From: Gammaproteobacteria bacterium RIFCSPLOWO2_12_47_11
GTDB lineage: Bacteria > Pseudomonadota > Gammaproteobacteria > Eutrophobiales > Eutrophobiaceae
Length of the DNA: 46,159 bases
Reading direction: 5' to 3'
NCBI GenBank assembly: GCA_001801885.1
Contig: MGYU01000084.1
Span: 1-46,159, forward strand
The notes beneath the pieces are model-generated. The model searched no databases and was not told the origin of the DNA. It saw nothing but the letters and a program-made list of their open reading frames with translations. Position 1 is the stretch's first letter; each line of letters begins with the position of its first letter. This document shows, in pieces, positions 31,428 through 41,105 of the stretch. The position numbers and the translations under genes are program-made.

Positions 31428-31955
31428 CTAGCGAGGAGGCTCACATGGCTCATGTAAATTTAATGTTGGTGGATCAATTTGTGTCATACCAGCATCACAT
31501 TCATGGGGTGGACCATCACTATTAAGGGCCATGTAAATAAGACCACCAGCACCTATCCCGAGGACCACCAAGGCAGGATCAATCACAGGTCCACTTCCCT
31601 CGCCATTAGCATGTAATACATCATCGTAAACAAGCGCGTTAATACCACCAAACGCAAACCTCGACCAGCGTCGATCTGTCAGATCGAATTGAATATCAAA
31701 TAATGCTTTCGTGGTCGGATTGTTCAGCAGGGGATTGAAATCATTCACACTACCGAAGATGGTATCTGTTGGGGTCTGTCCAATAGCAAAACCAAACGTA
31801 GGTGATGAATGGCCATGATTGCCACCAAACGGGATATTAATATACGCAAGACCACTTAATTCTGAGTCGTAGAGTTCTTCAGCTGAATAAGTACTAGTTG
31901 ATAAAACAAGGCAATAAATGGCCGTAACTACATGTTTAACAGTACGAATGTTCAT
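31428..31955 (-). CDS. Hypothetical secreted protein
   Basis: 175 aa with signal peptide; no family recognised. Confidence 0.6.
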   Translation of the reverse strand: MNIRTVKHVVTAIYCLVLSTSTYSAEELYDSELSGLAYINIPFGGNHGHSSPTFGFAIGQTPTDTIFGSVNDFNPLLNNPTTKALFDIQFDLTDRRWSRFAFGGINALVYDDVLHANGEGSGPVIDPALVVLGIGAGGLIYMALNSDGPPHECDAGMTQIDPPTLNLHEPCEPPR

Positions 31956-32413
31956 GCTCCCTCCCCCTATACTTTTTCTTGGTGAGCATACAAAACTTTA
32001 CCCTAAGGACGATAATGACATATCAAGTTATAAAATCAATATTTTCCAGCTAATTACTACAAGAATTTTTATTCATAAGACATGCGAAGTTCCCCCACAG
32101 TGCGAAAACCGGAAACTGCATTCATTTGCCCTGACATTAGAATTGTGTATGCCCGGTAATGCAGTCTTCAAGTGTGTTACTTTAATGTATGCGACTACGC
32201 AATCATCATTAAAGATTTTAATAATATTTAAACTGGTCTATATAAACCAGAAAAGTGGTTGTAACTGTTTATATGTAACCAAGACCTGGTCTGGTTTTAT
32301 TACAAGTCTAGAAAGCACATCTTATTTAATTAACTGATGGCCATGATAATTCATCTTTTACACATGACTTGAGTCGAAAAATCACTCAACATACTGAATT
32401 ATTTAAAACTGGT

Positions 32414-32427
32414 TTGATCTAGATCAA
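32414..32427. promoter_or_regulatory. FNR/ANR-type binding site
   Basis: TTGATctagATCAA, exact match to the FNR consensus TTGATN4ATCAA, 125 bp before the TonB-receptor start. Confidence 0.75.
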
Positions 32428-32551
32428 ATAATTTATGATTTCTGATTTGTCTGTCGGCCACATGGCATAACAGTTGCCACAAGCTTTGTATTTTATGAGT
32501 TAACCATTCAAATAAAACCGGAAATATTACTTAAATCGGCAGGGGGAAAGA

Positions 32552-34726
32552 GTGAAATTATCAATCGTTTATACAACATTAATAACCGCGGGACTGTTAT
32601 TCTTCCCGTTCAGTCCTGTTATCTCCGCGGAAGAGACCTCTGCTGATGAGACCCCCGCTGAGAAAATTGCCAAACAGGCAGAAAGGCTGGAAGACATCAC
32701 CGTACAGGCGACCCGTGTAGATAAATCACTCTATGAAATCCCGGCCTCCGTCGGGTACGTTGACAAAGATGATATTCAGTATGGCCGCCAGCAGCTGGGC
32801 CTGGATGAATCGCTACTCAAGATTCCCGGTCTGTGGATGCCTAACCGATATAATTTCAATCAGGATCTCAGTATTTCTATCCGGGGTTTCGGGAAACGAT
32901 CCACTTTCGGGATCCGTGGTATAAGAATTTATGTGGATGGTATCCCAAATACCTTGCCAGATGGTCAGGGTGGTATTGATACGATAGATATTGGATCAAC
33001 CGATCGTATGGAAGTCATACGTGGCCCCTCCTCTTCACTCTATGGCGCTGCTGCGGGTGGTGTGATCAACATTTACACTGAGGATGGACCGGTTGATGCA
33101 CCGTTTATTGAAGGCCGTGCGAGCATGGGTTCCTATGACTTCAGTAAATTCCAGCTTAAAACCGGCGGGCAGAAAGACCGGCTGAACTATCTGGTGAATC
33201 TGTCCCGGTTTAATCTTGATGGTTACCGGGACCATACTAAAATTGAGAATACCTTGTTAAATTCAAAATTTCGCTACGATATCGATGCCACTTCTGACCT
33301 GACATTGACGGCCTCCGTCCTGGATAAACCGATTGCTGATGATCCGGGAGGATTATGTAAAACTAGTACTGTAGGGCCTACCTGTACCGGCGTTACACCG
33401 GATCGCCGTGCAGCACAATTCAATAACAACAGGTTTGATGCCGGAGAAACGGTGGAGCAGCAACAATTCGGTCTCCTTTACCGGAAGAGCATCGGCGACA
33501 AACATGAAATTACCGCACGAAATTACTATCAGTTTCGTGATTTTGACGCAAAACTCCCTAATGGTCCTGCCATTGGAGTCAATGGTGGGATGATCGAACT
33601 GGACCGTTTTTTTCTTGGCGGGGGTTTGCAAGACGCCTATACGGACAGCTTTTTCGGTCACCGGAACCGCCTCACCGTGGGATTTGATATAGACTCACAA
33701 ATGGATGAGCGTAAAAATTTCGATAATTTACTTGGTGCAATGGGCGCCTTGACCCTGGACCAGGATGAAGATGTATTCAGCTGGGGGGTTTTTCTCCAAA
33801 ACGAATTCAGCATCACGGATAACCTGGAATTGACGTTAGGTGTGCGCTACGACGAGGTTGAATTCGAGTTTACGGATTATTTCCTGGCGGATGCTGATGA
33901 ATCAGGTTCGGCAAAATTCAGTGAATGGAGCCCGCAGGCCGGTCTGCTGTGGAAAGTGCACGAAGCGATCAATCTTTTCGGCAATGTTTCAACATCCTTC
34001 GAAACACCCAGTACCCGTGAATTTGCATCACCGGTCGGGCCCGGAGGTTTTAACGCATCTCTCAATGCACAAACCTCGACCAATTATGAAATCGGCGTGA
34101 AGGGCTTATTGCCCGGACGGACCAGTTACCAATTATCCATCTTCCGGATCGATACGGTAGATGAGCTGCTCCCCGCCGGGGAAAATGCCGGCGGATCAGT
34201 GTTTTTTACCAATACCGGTGAAACGGAGCGCAATGGTGTTGAAGCAGGACTGGTCTTCCGCCCATTACCCGGACTCGATGTTACCCTCAACTACACCTAC
34301 TCTGATTTTGAATTTACGAAGCTGATTGTACCTGGTCCTGGTGGCGGATCATTTTCTGGTGAAAAAATACCGGGCATTCCTGAGCAAACAGGCTACGCCG
34401 AGATAGCCTATTATGCCCCTTCCGGCTTCTATGGGATTCTCGATTTTCAATATGTAGACAAGGTTTACACCAACAATGCATTCAGGAGGAATTCCGGTGC
34501 GTTGGTAACTCAGGGCGATGCTGCTGATGACTATGCCCTGCTGAATTTCAGGATGGGATATACCACGAATATTGGTGACACTGAGTTCACGCCATTCTTT
34601 GGGGTTAATAATATTACCAATCAGGAATATATCGGGAATATCCGGGTCAATGAGGGGAATCTGCGCTTTTTCGAACCCGCACCGGAACTGAATGTTTATG
34701 CCGGTATATCGTTGACCTTCCGCTAA
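32552..34726 (+). CDS. TonB-dependent outer membrane receptor
   Basis: 724 aa; signal peptide, plug (ITVQATRVDKSLYEIPASVGYVDKDDI...MEVIRGPSSSLYGAAAGGVINI), C-terminal ...LNVYAGISLTFR. Confidence 0.94.
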   Translation: MKLSIVYTTLITAGLLFFPFSPVISAEETSADETPAEKIAKQAERLEDITVQATRVDKSLYEIPASVGYVDKDDIQYGRQQLGLDESLLKIPGLWMPNRYNFNQDLSISIRGFGKRSTFGIRGIRIYVDGIPNTLPDGQGGIDTIDIGSTDRMEVIRGPSSSLYGAAAGGVINIYTEDGPVDAPFIEGRASMGSYDFSKFQLKTGGQKDRLNYLVNLSRFNLDGYRDHTKIENTLLNSKFRYDIDATSDLTLTASVLDKPIADDPGGLCKTSTVGPTCTGVTPDRRAAQFNNNRFDAGETVEQQQFGLLYRKSIGDKHEITARNYYQFRDFDAKLPNGPAIGVNGGMIELDRFFLGGGLQDAYTDSFFGHRNRLTVGFDIDSQMDERKNFDNLLGAMGALTLDQDEDVFSWGVFLQNEFSITDNLELTLGVRYDEVEFEFTDYFLADADESGSAKFSEWSPQAGLLWKVHEAINLFGNVSTSFETPSTREFASPVGPGGFNASLNAQTSTNYEIGVKGLLPGRTSYQLSIFRIDTVDELLPAGENAGGSVFFTNTGETERNGVEAGLVFRPLPGLDVTLNYTYSDFEFTKLIVPGPGGGSFSGEKIPGIPEQTGYAEIAYYAPSGFYGILDFQYVDKVYTNNAFRRNSGALVTQGDAADDYALLNFRMGYTTNIGDTEFTPFFGVNNITNQEYIGNIRVNEGNLRFFEPAPELNVYAGISLTFR

Positions 34727-34763
34727 AAGCTGCTGTTACTGGATAACGGACACTCTCATTAAG

Positions 34764-34854
34764 CTGTCATTCCGAACGTATGAGAGGAATCTTTGAGTTA
34801 CTTGTTTTTTTTGTAATAAGAACCACAGATTTCTCGCTTTGCTCGAAATGACAG
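34764..34854. repeat. MITE-like dispersed inverted repeat
   Basis: ctgtcattccga ... tcgaaatgacag, ~12-bp terminal inverted repeats with one mismatch over ~91 bp. Confidence 0.65.
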
Positions 34855-34855
34855 A

Positions 34856-35316
34856 TTATTCAGTGTGTTCCTGAATATATTCGAAATCCATGATTTCCAT
34901 TTCCTGATCGCCGGAAGGTTTTTTCCAGACTACAACATCACCCTTTTGTTTACCGATCAGTTCGCGTGCCAGGGGTGACACCCAGCTGAGCAGGCCCCGC
35001 TCAGGATCTGCCTCATCTTCACCGACTATTGTAAATGAGCATTGCTGAGCATTTTCATCCAGCAGATTCACCGTGGCGCCAAAACGGATATCGGTGAGCG
35101 CAGATCCGCTTCAATTTTTTTCAACTGGTTTTTTGAAGCGAGATCATCTTCATTTAATTTCAATTCCCGGTACAGCTTTCTCAACTCCTCGAGGTTGTCT
35201 TTTAACCTCTTGAGACCGGCACTGGTGATATAATTAGGATGCTCGCTCTGCGGCCGCTCAATGACATCATCATCTGCCTGATCAACATCCAGTTCTTTCA
35301 TAAATGCTCGGCTCAT
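34856..35316 (-). pseudogene. GreA/GreB-family elongation factor, frameshifted
   Basis: N-part MSRAFMKELDVDQADDD...KKIEADLR, then frame changes; C-part DIRFGATVNLLDENAQQCSFTIVGEDEADPERGLLSWVSPLARELIGKQKGD is in another frame. Confidence 0.8.
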
Positions 35317-35391
35317 ATGATGATTCCAGAATATTAATATGTGAGTGAATTTATAAATAATAATTATAGTCAAAATTTCACGTAATTGAAT

Positions 35392-36018
35392 TCAGAGCAG
35401 GCTGATATCATCAATCAGGACAAGTTCACAGGCACCATCACCGGTATCATTACGTGTGGTCGAACTGATCCAGCGCCAGCCATCAGCAGCATCCACCCTG
35501 ACCAGATAACCCTTGAATTTTATTTCGTCATTGTCCCTGATTTGTCTTAATTTCTTTCCCACTTCAGGCGTGGCCGGGATGAAATGCATATTCGCACTGT
35601 TGGTTTCGATATCACGTCTTGGTATGGGGAAATTATCCGTACGCCAGTAGTAAAAGCGCCCGGATTGACTGATAGATATCGCATTGAGTACTTCCCGCTT
35701 TGCCATGGGGCCCCATCCCAGCGCCAGATCAACCGGGGCCAGACTGGCCTCTCGATCCATGCTGTAATGCTTTGTACCCAATACACGGGCTGCGGCCTGA
35801 AACCGGGCCAGCGGGGTGAATGTATATTCACCTGTAGAAAAAGGTTGAAAAGCATTCTTCACTGGTTCCTGCAGGGGTGGTTTCTTAATGGAAAGTTTTA
35901 CATCATAAATAATGCCAAGTTCAGGTATTTCCCCAAGCTCCAGGATAACACTACTCTCCTGCTGCCAATAATATACAGCGCCAATGACCAGTAAAAAGAC
36001 AATCAGATTTCTGGTCAT
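35392..36018 (-). CDS. Hypothetical membrane-anchored/secreted protein
   Basis: 208 aa, N-terminal hydrophobic segment, no family recognised. Confidence 0.6.
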   Translation of the reverse strand: MTRNLIVFLLVIGAVYYWQQESSVILELGEIPELGIIYDVKLSIKKPPLQEPVKNAFQPFSTGEYTFTPLARFQAAARVLGTKHYSMDREASLAPVDLALGWGPMAKREVLNAISISQSGRFYYWRTDNFPIPRRDIETNSANMHFIPATPEVGKKLRQIRDNDEIKFKGYLVRVDAADGWRWISSTTRNDTGDGACELVLIDDISLL

Positions 36019-36092
36019 AAAATCAATAATAGTATCTGCTAATCAAATCAGTCATTATTAATGGTAAATAACCAGTATTCAATTGGCAAAAT

Positions 36093-37445
36093 ATGTTCAG
36101 AAAAATCGCACTATTACTCCTTGTCTTTCTGGCAATATACCTGATTCTGCCGGACGTGCATTTATCACCAGATGCTGGACTGTGGGTGGTACAGGGAAAC
36201 AATCCGGTATCTGACAAGAACAATCTATTCAATGCGCTCGTCGGTCTGTCCGCAGCAGCGGATGAAAATATGACCACAGCGGGCATTAGTCAGGTACAGG
36301 AAGCGAATACAAAACTTGCAGAATTTCTGGGTTCGGATGAACATTTACAGACTGGTGCGAAACCGGGGATTGATATTCACTGGACAGAACCGGCCCTGGT
36401 ACCGACTGAAGGGGTCATTATCCTATGTGAACCGCGGGCACAGGATTGCCGTGATATCTGGATGTCCCAGAAAGATACCATTGAACAGTTACTTGCCGAG
36501 AATAAAATCCTCCTGAATCGTTACCAGGAATTGCAAACATTTCACGAATACCGTAACACACTGGCAATCGATATACGATCACCTTTCCCGGATTATTCCA
36601 CGCTCATGACCCTGAATCGTCTTTATGGTGCCGGAATTGCACTGCGCTACATGACTGAAGAACCTGCGGCCGCATTAATTGAATTAAAAAAGGATATGGT
36701 GTTTCTCCGCAGATTAATCAGCCGGGCGGATACCATGATTATAAAAATGGTTGCATTGTCCATGCTCAAACATGATCTCTATCTCTATGCATCACTTATG
36801 GATACACGGCCGGCAGAGATATATCAGTTTGATGAGATCCCTTTCCTGACAGAACCGGAACGTTCATTTGAAGAACCTATCAAATATGAATTCCGGATGA
36901 ATATGAATCTGGCCCATGAAATCAAGACCTACCCGCAGTTAATTACGGGCGATCTTGGTGTACCGGCATGGCTGCCATTCCCATTATACAGGGTGAACCA
37001 TTCCATCAATATGATCCATGCAGCCCTGGCAAATTCTCTCCATAAAAGCCAATTATCTGCCGGTGAATTCAATCAACTATCATTTTCTGATCAGAATGAC
37101 ATCCGGGAATTCAGACCAGGTTGGTTGTCCTATATGTACAACCCGATAGGATGCATTCTGTTTTCCATATCCTTACCGGACTTTAACAAATATATCATCC
37201 GCATCCATGATATGGATGGCCTCACCAGCATGATAAACCTGAAACGGCATATCAAACGCGAAAATCTCGGTCCAGGTGATATTGAGAAATATCTGAAGCA
37301 GGCAAAGAGTAAACATTTTAATCCCTATACCGGACAAAATATAGACTGGAATCCGGGAGAACAAACCCTGTCTTTTCAGAGTCCGGGAAGTGATTTCGTT
37401 AACAATAAACTGAATCTTGTCTTCGTAGAAACTCCCGATGAATGA
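36093..37445 (+). CDS. Hypothetical membrane-anchored protein
   Basis: 450 aa, N-terminal hydrophobic anchor; no family recognised. Confidence 0.65.
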   Translation: MFRKIALLLLVFLAIYLILPDVHLSPDAGLWVVQGNNPVSDKNNLFNALVGLSAAADENMTTAGISQVQEANTKLAEFLGSDEHLQTGAKPGIDIHWTEPALVPTEGVIILCEPRAQDCRDIWMSQKDTIEQLLAENKILLNRYQELQTFHEYRNTLAIDIRSPFPDYSTLMTLNRLYGAGIALRYMTEEPAAALIELKKDMVFLRRLISRADTMIIKMVALSMLKHDLYLYASLMDTRPAEIYQFDEIPFLTEPERSFEEPIKYEFRMNMNLAHEIKTYPQLITGDLGVPAWLPFPLYRVNHSINMIHAALANSLHKSQLSAGEFNQLSFSDQNDIREFRPGWLSYMYNPIGCILFSISLPDFNKYIIRIHDMDGLTSMINLKRHIKRENLGPGDIEKYLKQAKSKHFNPYTGQNIDWNPGEQTLSFQSPGSDFVNNKLNLVFVETPDE

Positions 37446-37453
37446 CAGTTTAT

Positions 37454-38278
37454 TCAATGGTTTCCTAATCTGAACATAATAAATGTCAGATCATCAGGGT
37501 GATAGCCTCGATTGGATACCGGTTGTACCATGTACTTGTTGCTTTCTGTTGCCAGCTTTCTTGAACAAGCCTGTAACGGGCCCTTACGGCAGATTTCGAC
37601 GATTTCATTATCATAGAGATTATCTGACAAACCATCACTGGCGAGGAGCAATGTATCCCTGGGCGCCATCTGAATAACCGGGCTTATCTCAACGCGCATG
37701 TCCGTGCTGCCTACATAATTTGATATCAAATGTCGATGTTCGTGCGACATTGCTTCAGCCTCATTGATCATGCCGGCTTCAAGTGCATAGCCTGTAGGCG
37801 AGTGTGCTATTGCAGAATACTTTATCTTGCCCCTGTTTCCCATCAACATGATCATGGAATCACCGGCATGATAGGTGCGCAGAATATTTCCCTGCAATTC
37901 AGCGACCACCAGAGTCGTGCCGGAACCATTCTTACAATCCAGTATTGCATTATTCGCCTGTTCGATCCCATCGAGTATTGCTTCGCGTACACTTATGTCT
38001 TCTTTATTTACACGCATGAGTGATTTTATCAATCGTTTGATGACCGTGCGGGAGGCTTCTTCTCCTGCCGGCAGACCACCCATCCCGTCTGCAATCACCA
38101 ATACCAATGAAGACTGATTAACCGGGATCAATGCGAGGGAGTCTTCATTGGCTGTTTCCTTGCCGGGTGCACGCGCAGAAAAAATCGCTGCAAAACCTGA
38201 ATGCATGGAATAAAATTCAGGGCCATCCAGACTGGAATTAAAATATTTTATTGGCATTGTGATTATTTCACCGGACAC
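37454..38278 (-). CDS. PP2C-family Ser/Thr protein phosphatase
   Basis: IADGMGGLPAGEEAS, GSGTTLVVAEL, ASDGLSDNL, HPDDLTFI metal-binding motifs. Confidence 0.93.
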   Translation of the reverse strand: MSGEIITMPIKYFNSSLDGPEFYSMHSGFAAIFSARAPGKETANEDSLALIPVNQSSLVLVIADGMGGLPAGEEASRTVIKRLIKSLMRVNKEDISVREAILDGIEQANNAILDCKNGSGTTLVVAELQGNILRTYHAGDSMIMLMGNRGKIKYSAIAHSPTGYALEAGMINEAEAMSHEHRHLISNYVGSTDMRVEISPVIQMAPRDTLLLASDGLSDNLYDNEIVEICRKGPLQACSRKLATESNKYMVQPVSNRGYHPDDLTFIMFRLGNH

Positions 38279-38281
38279 GGT

Positions 38282-39025
38282 CTAGTCCCATTGCATCAAT
38301 TCGAGATATTTACGCAGTTTTCCTGCTGTCCTGAATTTTTTTGTTATCTGTGACCTTTTAAGTCCGCAGCAAATACTCTTGACCTCCACTGGCAGTTTTG
38401 CGTAATGTTTTTTCCCGCCAAGCGCATCGTAGAATATACGAACAAGATTAATCACATCATCACGGATATTTTCTGCGCTCGGTGCACCCCAATGGAACAT
38501 ATCAAGCAATTTCAATTCAAAATCCAGACCAACACGCTGGACAATAATATTGTCTGTATGCAGATCGCCATGATAATCACCGACAGAATGTATACATTCA
38601 ATACCACGTGCCAGTGCATACAAGAGATGCAGGGCCTGAAATGGAAATATTCTTTTCCCCGGTTGCCTTTCCAGATATTCAGACAATAATTCGCCTTCAA
38701 CAAACTCAGAGACCAGAAACGAGATGGGATATTTACGATAAATAATCGTGTCCTGTGTAGAATATTGAATAATGAAAGGACATTTACGCAATTTGTGAAG
38801 TTTGCGTGCATAAAATTTAAGCGCACGGTCCCGCAGATTACGTTGCGGGAAAAAGAATTTGGCGGTACGTTCAATCCCGGTGGCCAGTTCCCTGACCAGA
38901 TAGACCTCGCTTTCCCACCCTGATCCAAGCAGGGATTTAATCTCATATTTTTTTGCAATGATTCTGCCTGGCGGCAAATCAAATGATTCAATTACAGGTG
39001 GCTTTCTGGCTATGTTTCCCGGCAT
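38282..39025 (-). CDS. Protein kinase-like protein
   Basis: 247 aa; LLGSGWESEVYLV glycine loop, YHGDLHTDNIIV catalytic loop; directly upstream of PP2C. Confidence 0.85.
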   Translation of the reverse strand: MPGNIARKPPVIESFDLPPGRIIAKKYEIKSLLGSGWESEVYLVRELATGIERTAKFFFPQRNLRDRALKFYARKLHKLRKCPFIIQYSTQDTIIYRKYPISFLVSEFVEGELLSEYLERQPGKRIFPFQALHLLYALARGIECIHSVGDYHGDLHTDNIIVQRVGLDFELKLLDMFHWGAPSAENIRDDVINLVRIFYDALGGKKHYAKLPVEVKSICCGLKRSQITKKFRTAGKLRKYLELMQWD

Positions 39026-39094
39026 GTTTTTATTCTACCTGCAATTTACCAGACAGAGATATATCCAGACTGCGTCAGATTACCTTGCTAACAA

Positions 39095-39799
39095 TTAACA
39101 CCAGCTGGCCTGGTTTGAAGGGTTGTCCAGTATCTCCCTGATATTGGCGCTGATAATCTTGTAGCCGACATTGCCATATAATTTCTGCCGGCCTTCATTC
39201 AGTACATATGTAGGACTCCCGGCGATCCTGTATTCATCACGCAACTCCAGATCACCGCACATTGCTGCCATGGCCTCACCGCTGCGCATTTGATGAATAA
39301 TTTCATCAACGGGCAGATCCATATCCTGTGCAATTTTCATTTGCACATCCAGATCAGAAATATCCTGCAAATCACGAAAAAAGTGGAGGCGCGCCTGCCA
39401 GATGGCTTCCTCAAAGAGGGTCCTGCCCTTGCATTCCAGGTTGGGCACACAGGAAATGTGGTTTTTCTTCTCCAGCAGTTGTACCGAGGTAAGAAAATGA
39501 TGGCAACTTGCCGAGCTTTTTGGAATATTTTCCAGCCATATTCCGGGATGAACTTCAATGTGATCAAACTTTGAACAAATCCCCATCACATGTTGATGAT
39601 AACCATCAAAACCGCCCTTGTCTTTCCAGTGGCTGGTAATGCGTTTCTCGGTTGATCCGAATACGGGGATAAAATGTTGATTGAATTTTATCTGATCTGA
39701 ATATTGACTGGTCAGTTCATCTATTCTGACCTGGGCGATGTATGCCCAGATACACAAAATATCTGAAAAATAATCAATGTGTATATATGATTTTGACAT
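39095..39799 (-). CDS. DsbA/FrnE-like thioredoxin-fold protein (HCCA isomerase-like)
   Basis: Likely start MSKSYIHIDYFSDILCIWAY; DsbA-like helical insert; IAGSPTYVLNEGRQKLYGNVGY cis-Pro region. Confidence 0.8.
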   Translation of the reverse strand: MSKSYIHIDYFSDILCIWAYIAQVRIDELTSQYSDQIKFNQHFIPVFGSTEKRITSHWKDKGGFDGYHQHVMGICSKFDHIEVHPGIWLENIPKSSASCHHFLTSVQLLEKKNHISCVPNLECKGRTLFEEAIWQARLHFFRDLQDISDLDVQMKIAQDMDLPVDEIIHQMRSGEAMAAMCGDLELRDEYRIAGSPTYVLNEGRQKLYGNVGYKIISANIREILDNPSNQASWC

Positions 39800-39800
39800 C

Positions 39801-40805
39801 TTATGGAATGGCTGCACGGCCGATAAAATTGGTATCGGTCCCGAACCAGATCTCGCGGGTTTGGGGATGAAAGTACATATGTCTCACTGTACCACCACCG
39901 CTGGGAATTTCTGAAACATGGTCAAAATTCTGTGTCCATGGATTATAATTGACCAGCAGGTTCGGGTTGAATCCTGTTTCAACAATCCACAACCGGTCCT
40001 TGTCATCAACTGCCATAGCGTAAGGCTTTGATTTTTCCCCACCCGGCAATGGTCTTTCCGTATATCTCTGGTTCACCGGGTCAAAACGGCCCAGACGGCC
40101 GGTAGCATAATCTACGATCCATATTTTATCGTATGACGTGATGGCGAGGCGGCGTGGTCGTATTTCCTTGCGTGGCAAACTGTATTCCCGTAATGCATAT
40201 GTTCTAGGGTTAACTGTCGCCAGTTTGTTTGTACCGAATAATACTATCCATGGCCTGTCCTTGGAATCCACCTTGATACCATAAGGGCGTGCACCCTCAG
40301 TCTTTACCGGTATAAGTTTAATCTCGCCAGTTTCTACAGTGAGCTTGCCGATGACATTACTGAACTGAGCGGTAAACCAGATATCACCCTTGCTGTCGAA
40401 TTCCAGGGTATGCGGATCAGAAACGGCAGGATCGGGCATCTGGAATTTTTTAATCTTGCCACTTTTTGGTGACAATCTGCCAATATAGCCTTGCAGATTA
40501 CCGGCAAACCAGACATAGCCCTTTTTATCAACGATCAGGTTATGCGGAGCGGAACCTTCACCAAGATCAAATTTTTCAAATTTTTCCGTGGCAGGATTAA
40601 AATAGGCAATATAATTACCCGCCTGACCACAAAACCAGACACGACCCTTTGCATCTACATAGGGATCTCTGGGCCGGGTCTTTTCCCACGGCACCAGCCA
40701 TTCCCTGATCTCTACACTTTTTACTTCGGCATATACCGGAGCACCGGAGAATATCAGAATAAAGAAAATACAATATTGAGATAAATAACCTGGTGAAAAT
40801 TTCAT
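39801..40805 (-). CDS. Secreted Vgb-like (streptogramin lyase family) beta-propeller
   Basis: 334 aa with signal peptide; repeated G.VWF.G..., DIWFTAQFSNVIGKLTVETGEI, EIWFGTDTNFIGR. Confidence 0.85.
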   Translation of the reverse strand: MKFSPGYLSQYCIFFILIFSGAPVYAEVKSVEIREWLVPWEKTRPRDPYVDAKGRVWFCGQAGNYIAYFNPATEKFEKFDLGEGSAPHNLIVDKKGYVWFAGNLQGYIGRLSPKSGKIKKFQMPDPAVSDPHTLEFDSKGDIWFTAQFSNVIGKLTVETGEIKLIPVKTEGARPYGIKVDSKDRPWIVLFGTNKLATVNPRTYALREYSLPRKEIRPRRLAITSYDKIWIVDYATGRLGRFDPVNQRYTERPLPGGEKSKPYAMAVDDKDRLWIVETGFNPNLLVNYNPWTQNFDHVSEIPSGGGTVRHMYFHPQTREIWFGTDTNFIGRAAIP

Positions 40806-41105
40806 TTGAACTCCTATGGGATACTTCTTGGTTATCTTGCTGTATATACTCTATTATTTTGCCGGTAGGTACAATGTCTATCCAGTCCCGGTAATTAAGA
40901 CAAGGGTAAAACTTCTGCTGGAAACAGCCCCATCAGATTTGTCACTCTGGTAGGATTGACACTATTCAGGCTTGGAGGTTTCAACACATTTTACTTCGTA
41001 CCATTTCGCGGAATCATTTGTGACCGGCGCTACTAATTTACATGAGCCAGGGAAACTTGATACCGGATGCAACTCTAAACAGACTGACAACTATATAAAG
41101 ACCAG

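Noticed and set aside
31918-32337. 139-aa plus-strand ORF in the AT-rich gap before the TonB receptor
   Set aside because: Starts inside the antisense of the secreted-protein gene, no recognisable domain, low-complexity AT-rich context.
32338-32551. Fur box for the TonB receptor at 32552
   Set aside because: No GATAATGATAATCATTATC-like site seen; the clear palindrome matches FNR instead.
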